NCBI GenBank assembly: GCA_008508345.1
Contig: QNGE01000746.1
Location: forward strand, 1 to 64,000
Source of the DNA: Paragonimus westermani
Taxonomy: Eukaryota; Platyhelminthes; Trematoda; Plagiorchiida; Troglotrematidae
Length of the DNA: 64,000 bases
Direction: 5' to 3'
Each line of letters begins with the position of its first letter. Within the stretch, counting starts at the first letter, position 1. Positions 1 to 11,100 of this stretch are shown in pieces. The notes below the pieces were generated by a model. That model was not told the origin of the DNA. It was given only the letters and a program-made list of their open reading frames with translations, and ran no database searches. The translations under genes and the position numbers were made by a program.

Positions 1-1090
1 TAACTGACAGGGTTGTATTTTGTTGGATCAGTTTCAACAAGTATGGCAAAACGTGTATTCCTGCATTCAAAACAATGACGTCGAACACTGAACTTTAGGC
101 AATGTAGAAAACCCTCAAGGACCTTCACCGTCTCAAAGACTTCAAGACTGAAACGACAAACGCTCTAAAAGGCGTATGCGGACCAAAAGTTGGCAAACGT
201 AATGCAACACGGATGACAAGTGAACAAAAACAGTTGCCAACATGTAGAAATGTCAACAATGAAACCACACATGTGAGACATGTACGCTCTCAGTTTTCAG
301 TTTCCTGAAATCAGGTTGGAGAACTGACTGAGAACACAGATCAGGACGATTTTTAAGTCATCAGTGGTTGGTTTACGGAATAAGTTACCTACTACCAAAA
401 GGCATGCGCCAGATTGACAGACTTCGACTTGTAAATCACAAACATCACAAGACATACTCTCGAGAGTGGTATTTCGTATTCAAAGAGAATATCGGATATC
501 CACAAAATGAATGGGACATCATCACGGATGAATGCAGTGAGAACTATGATGAAAAAGCAGGCACTGAAAATACACCTTTATAAATGACGCCTAATAATAT
601 TCGTGAGATGAATAGTAATTTTGCTTAGAAACAATATCACGGAATGCTGCCAAAGGTGACGGAGTCTCAATACAACCGGCAGAACGCCGGGGAGGAAATT
701 ACAGGAAACATTTATAGATCATGCACTCCTTCCAAAGAGAAAAGTAACAATATCAACTTACAGACGTCTTCGGAGCTTCCACTACGGAGTACTAAGTCTG
801 GGAGGATTAAGGGACTATTCAACAAAAACCCACATCCTAACCCTTTGAGTGGGCTTTCGTTGGAGAATTTTTACATACATACAACACAGTGTGCACACAG
901 TGGTGGCCTCCCCCCTTCAAAAAAGTCCATTACACTCGCGCTTCGCTTTATGTGAACAGTAAAGTACGCGGATCGCACAAATAACCCCGAAATTCGAGCA
1001 TTTTACAAAAAGTGCACGAGCTTGGCATTCACGATCAGTAAAGCCACTGGCAGATCAAACAAATGATTCGGTAAAAGTTGGTAGACCTAC
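1..1090 (-). other. MED12: MED12 intron 1 (partial), left edge of window
   Basis: This is the stretch downstream (minus strand) of the MED12 exon donor at 1085-1090. I see no further MED12 exon here, so the next exon lies left of the window. Bases 1-38 match, in reverse orientation, 35 of 38 bases of the repeat core at 3696-3733, so the window begins inside an interspersed repeat. Short open frames on the plus strand (368-583, 644-955) have no recognisable protein features and I do not call them genes. Confidence 0.6.
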
Positions 1091-2401
1091 CTCATCTCCA
1101 TCAACACCCATTGTAGCCTGAGAGTTCCACCCAGATTCTGCAACTTTACTACGTGTAATGATAAGCTCTTCCAATTCGAAAAGACAAGAGCGGATTAGGG
1201 ATGTTTCCGGGCCGGGCGGCATTGGGAGAATACTGAGAGAATAAGGTATCAGATCCAAAGGTGAGTTCTTGAGATAAGCATGATCAGTTTCAAAGGGTAT
1301 GTAGTTCCAAACGGCCGAAGAAGGAATGCTTAAAGTTAGGCATGTGATAAGGCTACTGAGGAACATTACAACGGAACGATGTAGTGGACAAGAACATGTT
1401 TCTGCATATTCCTCAATAAGCAGTTGTAGTTGGTTGCGGTTTTTGTTGGTTTGTAAGCGTGATTCACTAAATACAACCTGAGAAAAGACGCTGCAACACC
1501 AATACAGCAACCGACGCGCAATAAGTTCACTTTCAGTAAACCTGGAACCGAACTTGACCAGATAATGAAGAAAAAACTTCAGGGTGTTTAAAGAATTAGG
1601 CAGGATATCCATTGGCTTTTCATCAATGTGATTTTGGGAATTTTGTGACATAGCTGCCGGTTTCCAAAGTCCTTCAGCTCTTTTGGCAAGCCATACCATA
1701 ATCTCCCAATGGTCTGCCATATCGGCGTCGTAAAGCGCAATGAGAAGTGTAAACAAGTAATCCCATTCTGATTCCATCCCCGGGCTGCAATGTTCTGTGC
1801 AGAGATGTTCCATAGTACGCTTCAACATGCGACAAATAGTCACAGTCCAATCACTGGTTGGGTCGAACGGAGCGCGTGGTTTACGTTTCGTAGTTTCTAC
1901 ATGAGCCGTTGTGTGAATTACGCTTGTGCTGATCAGCCATACAGACCGAGATATGGGAACTCTATTGGACAAAAGTTCGTTTAAAATCTCTTCCTTGTCC
2001 TTTGAATATGGTACACGCCGCCCAAGAGTTTGGAGAGGAGTAGACCCAGCCAACTCTTTGAACCAGTCGCCAACTTGACTTTTGTTAATGTCAATCACAG
2101 GAACAACAGAGTCTCTGAGATTAGGTTGTTTCTTCTTAAAATCCTGAGCATTTGTGTGCTGATACTTTTTCGCCAAGACGTCACGGCAGAACTTCCACAA
2201 GGAATCAATGTTGATGAACTTACTTTCTTTTCGGCATGAATCATACTCATCGCGAACAGGCTTAATGTACTTATAACCATCACGTACAAAATCTTCAGAC
2301 ATTAAGTCTTCCTTCTGCTCCTCGCGCTGGTTGTAAACATCCGGGGGGCAGTGTGACTTTTTCTTTAAAGATCGATGCTCCAGAGAAGGGAAGCTACTCA
2401 T
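1091..2401 (-). CDS. MED12: Mediator complex subunit 12, first coding exon (N-terminal 437 residues)
   Basis: MED12 is the large subunit of the nuclear Mediator kinase module and activates cyclin C-CDK8. Seen here: the ATG at 2401-2399 opens a 437-codon exon ending in a strong donor (GAG|GTAGGT, phase 0, 1085-1090). Residues 8-32 keep the MED12 N-terminal signature (EHRSLKK, then CPPDVY, then EEQKED). Residues 109-156 match the Med12 domain core (VGDWFKELAGSTPLQTLGRR, then RSVWLI). SELIARRLLYWCC (291-303) and CPLHRS...AVWNY...SPLDLIP...LPMP (338-395) follow in the same order as in vertebrate MED12. The family is usually about 2,100-2,200 aa, so this is roughly the first fifth; the rest lies left of the window. 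One continuous exon for the whole N-terminus is compact. The ATG choice is supported because the conserved N-terminal motif starts within eight residues. Confidence 0.94.
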
Positions 2402-3490
2402 AGTTCCAGAAACAAGCGCACTTCAAATTGGTCACTAAACTTCAGTCTAGTCCACAAAAAGAAACGGCGGATAGTGATAGATGTTCAAATTTTCAACCAC
2501 TGAGCTTCTTGGTGACAGTGAGGAGGCAGGAAGCGGATGCATGCCGTTATCCGCGAGTGATGGAGCCAATGACGCAGACAAACGTCTTGACCGCTAATTG
2601 ACCCGTGGTTCGGAACTGGAGTGGTAATACTCTCGAATGCTAGTTGTAGACCGTAATTTCTTCAGTTATCTTGGGCGGAAAACGTTTTTCACCGCATATT
2701 CCGCTTTCTTAGCTTGGTACCTGGTAGAGAACTTGAAATCGCTGAAATCTGCATCGGGGACCCATACATGTTTGTTTTAATTGTCTGATAGTTGAAAACA
2801 ACCTTATTGGATGATATTTTCGAAATTCCGTATGGCTGGTGATCTTGTTGTCGTCGTTTGCCTTTGGCAACGGTTATGTGTTGAAACATGCGTGCCGAAG
2901 TGATGTGTATATATGTATGTATATGTGATGGTGTAGATGTTATTTACCATATTAGTAGCTGACGATACTGTTTTAATTTTGGGGAATTATATTGCAGCTT
3001 ACAGTAGGATGTTCGAGAATTTCACGCTTTCTCACAGGTCCAAGAGTGGTTTCAGAGGTACGTGTGAAATATCAATGTTATTCACGTTCGTAGGGCGTGC
3101 AGCGAGTCGGAAACGTTTCTGAAGTGCGAGAAGGTAAGGTGGCATTGTTCCCAGAAAAACCGTCGAGATTTACTAACGTTGTATGAAATACAAAAGGCGT
3201 AAAGATCACGCATGGGGGCGTGACGTGTCTAGTGAGCTGAGTCTTCTTAGTTTTAACAATCCGGTTATCGCGAAATGTTGCAGGTCACGATTTGATGTGG
3301 TGCGAAGAAAGGCCTGTCTTATTGTGAGCTGTTTCGCGTAAGAACATAACCTTTCCCTCGGTCGTCTGGTATAAGTCCTACTCTGTGAATCGCCGGCTCA
3401 CAGCCAGTGAAATGAACGTGCAGTGGATGAGTGGATGCGCTCTACCCTCGTCCACTAACAATTTAAAGCGTCTTTCCTGAAGAGCAGTCA
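2402..3490. other. MED12 upstream region, no gene recognised
   Basis: This is the presumed promoter side and 5' UTR of MED12 (minus strand). I see no convincing TATA box or coding exon. A short TATATATG/TATGTATATG tract lies near 2908-2930. Confidence 0.4.
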
Positions 3491-3573
3491 AAATGTGGTC
3501 TCAAACAGACATTGAACCAGAGGAACACGTTAAGGCTCGGAAATGAACCGAATATCTCCAACAATGATTAGGA

Positions 3574-3991
3574 ATATGGTGAATGGTTAACCGTAGCCTA
3601 ATCCGGGACCAACGGCAACTACCAATGGAAGGAGAGAAGCAACCGCGCGCTGGCCTCCAGCTCACTTGGTGGCACTCGAATTCTCGCCAAGGGGCGTTGG
3701 AACTGATCCAACAAAATAAAACCCAGTCAGTTAGCACTATCGACAATCGATCGACAGTGAAAAGCCAAGTCTCAGCGCGTCGACTTCGTATATTATTACC
3801 GACCCTGGAAAATAGAGAGTACAGAGAGGCGCGTGAAGCTAGCGAGGCACGGAGCGAGTTGTGTGTTAGCCCCGGGACGGATGTTACAAAATGGGTGGCT
3901 TGACCAAAACAAAAGTAGGTACAAAATCAAAATCATGGAAAATGTACAGATGAAGGCGACTATCAAAAAATCATTTATTATAGTCGCTACA
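3574..3991 (+). repeat. LTR-like interspersed repeat, copy A
   Basis: Its core at 3696-3733 matches window bases 1-38 in reverse (35 of 38 identical) and a diverged copy at 7905-7940. Its 3' end, TCATTTATT followed by 12 bases ending GCTACA (3971-3991), matches 8150-8170. The distance from core to end is similar in both copies (about 295 and 265 bp), so the whole block is a shared repeat. The core can fold as GTTGGA/TCCAAC with a five-base loop. The GCTACA end resembles that of the solo LTR at 40671-41166, but I see no target-site duplication, and the left boundary is approximate. Confidence 0.4.
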
Positions 3992-4369
3992 GGGGGAATT
4001 TGGAAACTTTGAGTGCGTTGAACAACGATTGAGAGGGTCCAAGCTGAAAGACCTTAAAACGGAATGATAGATGGGTCGTTAGGAGGAAAGCAAGCGTTCG
4101 CTACGTGCAATTAGTTGCGCGTGAGCAATTGGTACCGAGTTCAAACCAGGTCATTCATATCAGAAGTACATGAAATTATGCGTATAGAACTCGCAAGCAA
4201 GAAAACACAGTTGAAGCCGAGATCCTTGAAAAGCCACACGACTGATGTTTACTACGGACGACTGCAGACTTTTCGACTGCGGGTGTTTGCGGTAAGTTCA
4301 TCGAAATTACTCACATTGAAAACATCCGATGCAAGTGAAAGTGAGCAATGTCAGGTGAGTTTGTTGTTT

Positions 4370-4753
4370 AAGTGTGGTGGAAATCTCGATTTACCGATTA
4401 CCCAAACCCCGACACATCAGAAGATCTGACAAACGGTTAATCCAAATATCGCGTCAAAAATACAACATCAGGATTGGACGAACGGTCTCAGTGTTGTGCC
4501 CTCCGTTATTCGCCAATTCATCTGTTCCGTATTCCACCAATTAACATACAGTTTATGATGTTGCATGTGCTAATGAGATCAGCCAACGACAGTCTGTGAT
4601 TTCTCTAATACTGTTGTACATCAATAAATTCGGCGTCTCAATTCATGAATAACAATTGCTTACTGCTACCAGTACCAGGTCTTCTCCTTATCACTTGCGT
4701 GGGAGGTTTCGACTCAAGTACGATTTCCTAAGGCTATTCGAAGTCCCTAATTC
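4370..4753 (+). repeat. ~385-bp unclassified interspersed repeat, copy A
   Basis: The block runs from AAGTGTGGTGGAAATCT to CCCTAATTC. Homologous blocks occur at 6494-6879 (plus) and at 25143-25522 and 50990-51369 (both minus). Shared landmarks in order: ACCCAAACCCC-type start, GTCTCAGT.TTGTGCCCTCCG, TAAATTCGGCGTCTCAATTC, and GGAGGTTTCGACTCAAGTAC near the end. No terminal inverted repeats or clear target-site duplications are visible. It could be a SINE, a MITE or a piece of a larger element. Confidence 0.7.
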
Positions 4754-4905
4754 TGGGTATCACAAATTGGCGTCAAGAACAGAATATGTAACTAAACGTT
4801 AGAGAACATCCTGGAAGTACCACCGGTGATTGGTACGATAGGTGTCGTGCGTGACGTACAGAATGAAGGCGACAGATACACGTACATCTGTTATGCACAG
4901 CAAGC

Positions 4906-5278
4906 TTAAATTGAGCTATTCAGGCTTTTCCCGCATGTTGTGAATGTGGACGCCACGCACGGAACAAACAGGCACAAGTATGTCATGAAACATTTCCTCA
5001 CATTCCTTGTGTTGAAAGTTGTATCAGCTCCTAGTTACAAACTGCAGGGACACGGCCGACCCGTGATGTACAAGTACGTTAATAGTGCGAAGCATGCCTC
5101 CCTACGTAGGCTGCTCAGGATTTTTTCAGTTATGTTGGGTGGGCACATTGCGATGGAGACGTTTGTGGTGGATAAGTTGGCTGTCCAAACGAGGACAACC
5201 CGTGTGGTGTTCGGATGCGACATCGTGTTGTGCAAGTTCCGTGTATGCGGCGCAATTTGTAGGCACGTAAGTGGATAG
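4906..5278 (+). pseudogene. MULE/ZSWIM-like transposase fragment (catalytic region)
   Basis: The frame opens with LFRLFPHVVNVDATHGTN and continues through GHGRPVMYKYVNSAKH and METFVVDK to RVVFGCDIVLCKFRV, stopping after RHVSG. The order (D in a DATHGTN motif, second D in a VVDK motif, then VFGC-LC-F) matches the RNase H-like core of MULE/FAR1/ZSWIM-type proteins. The more complete remnant at 20927-23049 has nearly the same motifs (NVDATHGTN, RVVFGCDIMLCYFHVRDA). No N-terminal region or SWIM finger is found nearby, so this is an isolated, probably dead fragment. Whether the source was an active transposon or a host gene family is not resolved. Confidence 0.65.
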
Positions 5279-6493
5279 AAGATCATTTGTCAGATTCGTT
5301 AAATGATGAAGAAAGGGCCGAAGGGGCGCAAAACAATGAAACTTGCAGGGATTCTCCTTTCGGTGTGAATGAAGGAAGTGAGTACCTCCACACATGCATA
5401 CACGGTTGTCATGTAGATATGAAGTTTGATGAGCGAGACGATGAGGGGTTCGTTTGATAAACGGACTCTCTCAGCAGGAATGACACCAGAAAAGCATGCT
5501 AACCAGCGGCTACATTACGTGCTGAGGAAAGTTGAAGGTTGTGTGTACCAGGTTCCGCAGACTCCATATCGATTCTTCGTGGTACATTCCTTATGTGGCC
5601 ATGCCCAGTGACTTCACGTGTTCACGTATGCGCTCAAGCATGGGGTACTGTTTGCCTTCACTGGTAAGGTCGGGAAAATGGGTGGAGCAGTCATGAGTGT
5701 TTCAGCGTAGGATACTGCTTGCCTTCAGTTGCAAATGATTGTTGTAAGCTTTCAAACAGAAACTGCTCCTCGATGTCGCCCGTTTAGCATGTCAGTTCCG
5801 TAGCATTCCAGCGTACGTCATTCATGAATGGAAAAGCTGACAACCGTGTAAGCAACGAATGATTATGCATACCAAATACAACCAATTACCGCAGGATTGT
5901 CCGGTTGTCGCAAGTTGAAACATGTTTACTATCGTATCTTAGGTTTACAGCTTCATGAAAGCTTGATCCTAATGACCCGACAGCTGTTCTATCCATTACA
6001 GAGATAATTTCGGTTTGTCGGCAAGATTGGGCGTAATTACTTGACCAGTGTGCCAAACCTTTCCGCACTAATACATAAGCTTGATTACGGAAAACAGTAT
6101 ACCGCTGGTCAAGTCAACTGAGTTGGATTTTAATTTCAAACCAGAACGAACGACTGACAGAATTTTTTTATAAAATTGCTGCACCCACGCCCTGTTCAGA
6201 AATTACGAATTTCTAGACACCTTCTAAGTGGGCCCTTAAGATGAGTGGCAAAATATCCACTTTGTGCTCGTCAGTTGTGGTTAAGCGCCCGGCATCAATG
6301 GCACCGTCATCTAGTTCAGCACAATACACAGAACTTGAAACTTCAGTCACACAGGTCTAGTTAGTTGCATACGTGAGCTACAACAGGCGAAAACTACAGT
6401 GCTTTGTTTCAACCGAGCTGAAGCTCAGGGAGGTGGGTGACAGGGGAGTTTAAGAGAAATATTTTGCTGAGGTGATGATCTCAGCCGATGCAC
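5279..6493. other. No gene recognised
   Basis: The first few hundred bases may be the decayed continuation of the MULE/ZSWIM-like fragment, since a 61-codon open frame occurs at 5426-5611, but I could not match it. I see nothing else. Confidence 0.3.
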
Positions 6494-6879
6494 AAGTGTG
6501 GTGGAAATCTGCTTGATTCACCGCCTATCTAAACCCCAACATAACAGAATATCTGACGAACCGCCAACCCAAATACCGCGTCAAACATATAACATCCGGA
6601 TTGGACGAATGGTCTCAGTATTGTGCCCTCCGTTATTCGCCAATTTGCTTGTTTCGTATTCCGCCAATTAAAATAAAATTTGACTTTGCATGTGCTGATG
6701 AGATCAGCTGATGACAGACTATGATTACTTTGATACTCTTTAACATCCATAAATTCGGCGTCTCAATTCATGTGTAACAACTGCTTTACTGCTATTAGTA
6801 CCAGGTTTTCTCCTTATTACTTACGTGGGAGGTTTCGACTCAAGTACGACTTCCTGGGGCTATTCAAAGTCCCTAATTC
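6494..6879 (+). repeat. ~385-bp unclassified interspersed repeat, copy B
   Basis: Same start (AAGTGTGGTGGAAATCT) and end (CCCTAATTC) as the block at 4370-4753, about 2.1 kb away and in the same orientation, but clearly more diverged. The flanking sequences differ, so the boundaries are credible. Confidence 0.65.
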
Positions 6880-7849
6880 CGTTTCGGTAGCCACACAAAG
6901 ACACTCGACTGCTATTACTAGAAGACTGAGAATGAAGGTAGGAGCAATATAGGAACAACTCCGCAGTAAGACAGGATATCATAGAAATGGTCTGTAAAAA
7001 TGAAAAGCGAGAGTGAAGTAACAAATAGACTCATTAACAGAGGGAGACGTGATTTTGCACTGCGCAGAAGGGGGGTTAACAGGTTCGTGTTTGAATACGC
7101 TGGTCATGTCGGCTTCTGTTGCCGTAGGAGGCAAGATGTCCCAGGTATTACCACCTAACTGAGAAAGACGTTAACCTTAACATCAGTATGAATTCCATGC
7201 GTTCTCATTTCCGTATTATATTCAATGAATGCTAGATTCCTGCTATAGGTTACAAGGTGTGAGGCTGCGTTTGATAACCCCCTTAAGCCGAATTGTCCCG
7301 AGAAGGTCGCATTTGTCTCCTGGGTTCCGAGAGGGGGAAGGTGTGAAATTCTTTCTCTGCTTTCTTAATTTTTGGATTTTATGCGTGGTATAAAACCTGC
7401 GGATCGACGCAGGAGTTCTCCGAGTTTTTGGACACTCCTCACGAGTGCCAAAGCTCTACGCGGAATTCTAGATGAAGACGTGCAAATACCGTGTAGAGTA
7501 GCGAGAGAAGTCCTAGCCCTCGCAATCCGAGCGTCTTTCTAAGTCCATGTAACGCCATGTTCAGGTATTGAGTAGCAATCTCAAAGTCTCCAATCACTTT
7601 GGCTGCTAGATCCCTTTTTTGGCACTATTTCTAGCTCAATTTTGGCTGGGTCTTTGACTATACGCCCTGGAAACAATAAGCTCTCAGCTAAAAGCATTCT
7701 TTACATTCCTAAGCTTGCGGAATGTTTCCACGTGGTTGTTAGGCAGTAAAGTTTTGTCAACGCTGTCTTCTGTGTTCTTCTCTGATGTACGCGCCACTTA
7801 CTCCCCAATATTCGTGAATATATAGCCAGGCGGTTCAGATTATTGGTTA

Positions 7850-8170
7850 GCCCACTGAAGAATGTAAAAACAAGGGTGGTCCCGGAGCCGAATTTTGAGG
7901 AACTCGTTGGAATAGACCTACAGGATAACACCCAGTCGGATTCTCGCAATCTAAAGGCATGTGAAACAACGAGAACACATCAAATGTGCTGTTTTGGTAC
8001 CCATGCTGAGAAATGGGGCGTACAGAGACAGGGTGGAGTGATACTTTTTGCTCTGAGGGAAAGTGACGGCCCAACGGCTCGATTAAAGCAAAGATAGGCA
8101 GGAAAGCAAGATCACTGAAGGTGTACAACGGACCACAACTACAAACCCGTCATTTATTGTGACTGCTACA
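7850..8170 (+). repeat. LTR-like interspersed repeat, copy B
   Basis: Diverged copy of 3574-3991. The core CGTTGGAATAGACC...ACCCAGTC lies at 7904-7938, and the TCATTTATTGTGACTGCTACA end is at 8150-8170. No gag-pol coding lies between this and copy A, so they are not the two LTRs of one intact element. The 84-93 codon open frames here on both strands are by-products of the repeat. Confidence 0.35.
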
Positions 8171-11100
8171 AGCCCCCCTGTGCGTAGGTCGCGGCTGGAT
8201 TTTGTACTTCTCGCCAGCACATAAAGTTTCTTGCTTGATGAGAATCACTTGTCAAAAACCCATGCAAGAAAAATCAGAGTCCTCAGTACCTCTAGTCTCA
8301 ATATGAACATTTAGCCAGCCCCTGAATCAGATGTTGTTTTGAAGTCCGGATTGTGCACCTCAACCCCTTCTCCTTCGTGCATTTGTCTGTTGATTTCATC
8401 TGAAAAGCGGAGGGTGTTGGTGAATAGCAGGCGTCTCTTTCAAATGTGTGTTGTTGGATCGCCATGAGTCCGTGAGTTATGACATGGTTAGTGGTCCTGT
8501 TTTCAGAGGTTCCTTTCATGATCTGTAATCACAAGCGCAGGTTGACTGGCCTGAACTTCAAGGTATCCGTTCAATGACCACTCTGTGGGTTAGGACAACT
8601 GCCACCATATTCCAGTTCCCGGGCAGCCTAGGTTCTTCAGCTGTTTTGTCTAAAGGCCTAGCCGGAAGATGGGTCTGCAAATCTGCCATAAACCTCGCAG
8701 CCTCCGGATGAAACTAACGTTATAGACATTTTGTCGGCATCAGGTGGAACTATGTGGTTTATCACAGCTGCCGTTCTGATAGTTATTTCCTGGTTTATCA
8801 GCACAGAAGTCACCAGCTAGACATTACCCATTCCGCCGATTCGATTGACGTGCATCTTGCTACGGAAGCAGAAGGTTTCGGCTTTACGTGATTTTGCTTC
8901 TGCTCCTTATCTCTTACCACTTTTTAAGCTTCAAGCCGTGACATGAAATGTATATAATTGTGACACAGCGAACAGCTTCTGCCGTATATGGCTAAGCTAA
9001 CCACGAAGGCACTCTGGCCTGCCTGCTGCAAAGTGGTGCCACACAATATGTACTCGATGGGTTTCCAAAAGCGTTTTGCCTGTTTGACTGAACTTGACTT
9101 TGAAAGAAAGCCAGAGCCTTTTTTCCAATCTGTGGTATAGTGAGTGTTCACGATTCGCTTATCAACAGATGGATTTCACACGTCGTGAGACCGAGAGTAG
9201 GAAGCAACTTGCCAACCATCCGCTCAGATATCCGTATTTCGACATAGTTAATTATACATACATGAATTTAGCGGTTGTAACTCACAACCGAACATTGTAT
9301 ACTATTGCTGTTTTACCGCACGAGTACTCGCGTTGTACAAATACAGAATACACTACGATTCCATTGGCCAAGACGCTGCGTTACTACTACTGTTTAGAAA
9401 CTAGTTCTGGGTATGAGCAGAGTACACTTACGGTTACCATTCCGTATTTCTAACTGCCACAACGTATACATTTGAGCACGCACTCGACAAGTGGACCAAC
9501 TAATGAGATCATCACCCAGGGACGTTAACAGCCGTAAGACAGAGAACGATGGTCGATTCCCCGTCTGTCGGATGTGTCGATGTTGCCAAGTGTGGCAAAC
9601 CTAATGGCAGGGATCTCCAAGAAATGCGAAATTCATGGGAGAAAACATCCTGGGATTAATTCGGTGGCAATTGTGTTGTTCGTTGGTACGGTGTTTTAAG
9701 GTTGAAACGCGCTAGAATCGCGTTGGAAACGGCCGCTTGAGCGCAAAAGTGGAGTTTTCACATTTTTCGTAAAATGTTGAAATGCATATTGTAGCGTGAA
9801 TATACACATTTCATCAATTGTATTAGTTGAGTTACAATGTGGGAAGATCGGTCATCCCTAAAAATCATTCGTGTTTGCACTTCTGTTGAGAGGACTTTTT
9901 GAAATTTTTCACGGTCAGAGTATCTTGTCGGCCTTTGTAATCGATTTTGCGTTGTGAAAATGTTTTCATCTGGATTTTCTTGGTGATGTACTAACTCCCT
10001 GGCCCATAGAAACACTCAATTACGGGCTGTTTGGGAAGTACACATGAATTTGTGATTACCGATCATTTTGCGCTTGCATCGTGTTCCACATCAAATATCG
10101 AAATAACTTTCAACGGAAGCTATGGCAACGCGTTTGAGTTTGTTAGTTACCTGAATCACATGGTCATTCTGTTTCCACTTCAGTATTTCGGGTAGAAACC
10201 GATTGACAAAATGTCATTCCTGAAAGCGATTGCACACAGCGTTTACACCTAATTTTTCTCTCCACGGTCCATGTGGGACGGTGTTAACGTGAGTAATTTT
10301 TCCCACTCTATCGCTGACAACCTGCATAAGGTTCAGCTTACTGCCTCCTAACTATGCATGAGTGTGTTTTGTCGATTGTACACAGGTCACTGTTTGTCCA
10401 TCTAACGGCTAATGACCCATTTACGTCCGCGATAATCCTCCGGAGATAACGTTGATTCTCATTTTTACCAGATCAGCCGCAGCACCTCAGTCTTCGTATC
10501 ACGCATACCTGTGATACCGGTGGTTGTTGATCTATGCATGCGCCACTTGCAGGCTTCAGTCATGGTCACCAGTATGTTTTACAGTGCTTCTTTTAGGTCA
10601 GCTACCTCACACCTCTCTAACACTCTCAAACATCATGTCTCTCTCCAAAATCTGCGTTGACTCAAATGACCCTCTTGAGTAGGGTCGGGAAAAATTTAGC
10701 CGTCACCCCCGTTAAACGTAGATAATCGTCACCGCCGTCTAACTGCCGTCAAAAACGGATTTTTCGCACTCAAAGTTAGACGTTCAAGTTACTTGTATGT
10801 ATGTTCAGTAAGTACTGTGTTGAGTCCGGTTTTATGGGCGTCCTCATATCAGCCGTTTCGAAGGTGGACTGTCTCATCTGCCGTTGTGTATCGAGAAAGA
10901 CGGTTGTTGGATCGGCGGATTGCGCGTGATTCGGCTTGGGCTTGGGTCTCCAGCAAACGATCCAGCAAACTACACAGAAAAGAAACCTCTACTGCCTATC
11001 AGTAGTAATGCTCGGTAGGTTCGATAGGCAGGTCGTAGTTCCAGCACGTTGTTGTATTTTAATTGACCTGTTCCCCTGTCTTATGGATACACACAATCGG

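Noticed and set aside
6701..6735. CTGATGAGATCAG as a possible second hammerhead core
   Set aside because: No GAAA or helix I/III pairing follows, and the sequence belongs to the ~385-bp repeat.
9094..9453. 119-codon tyrosine-rich open frame
   Set aside because: It starts at TTG, the first ATG gives only about 95 codons, and no domain or splice context supports it.
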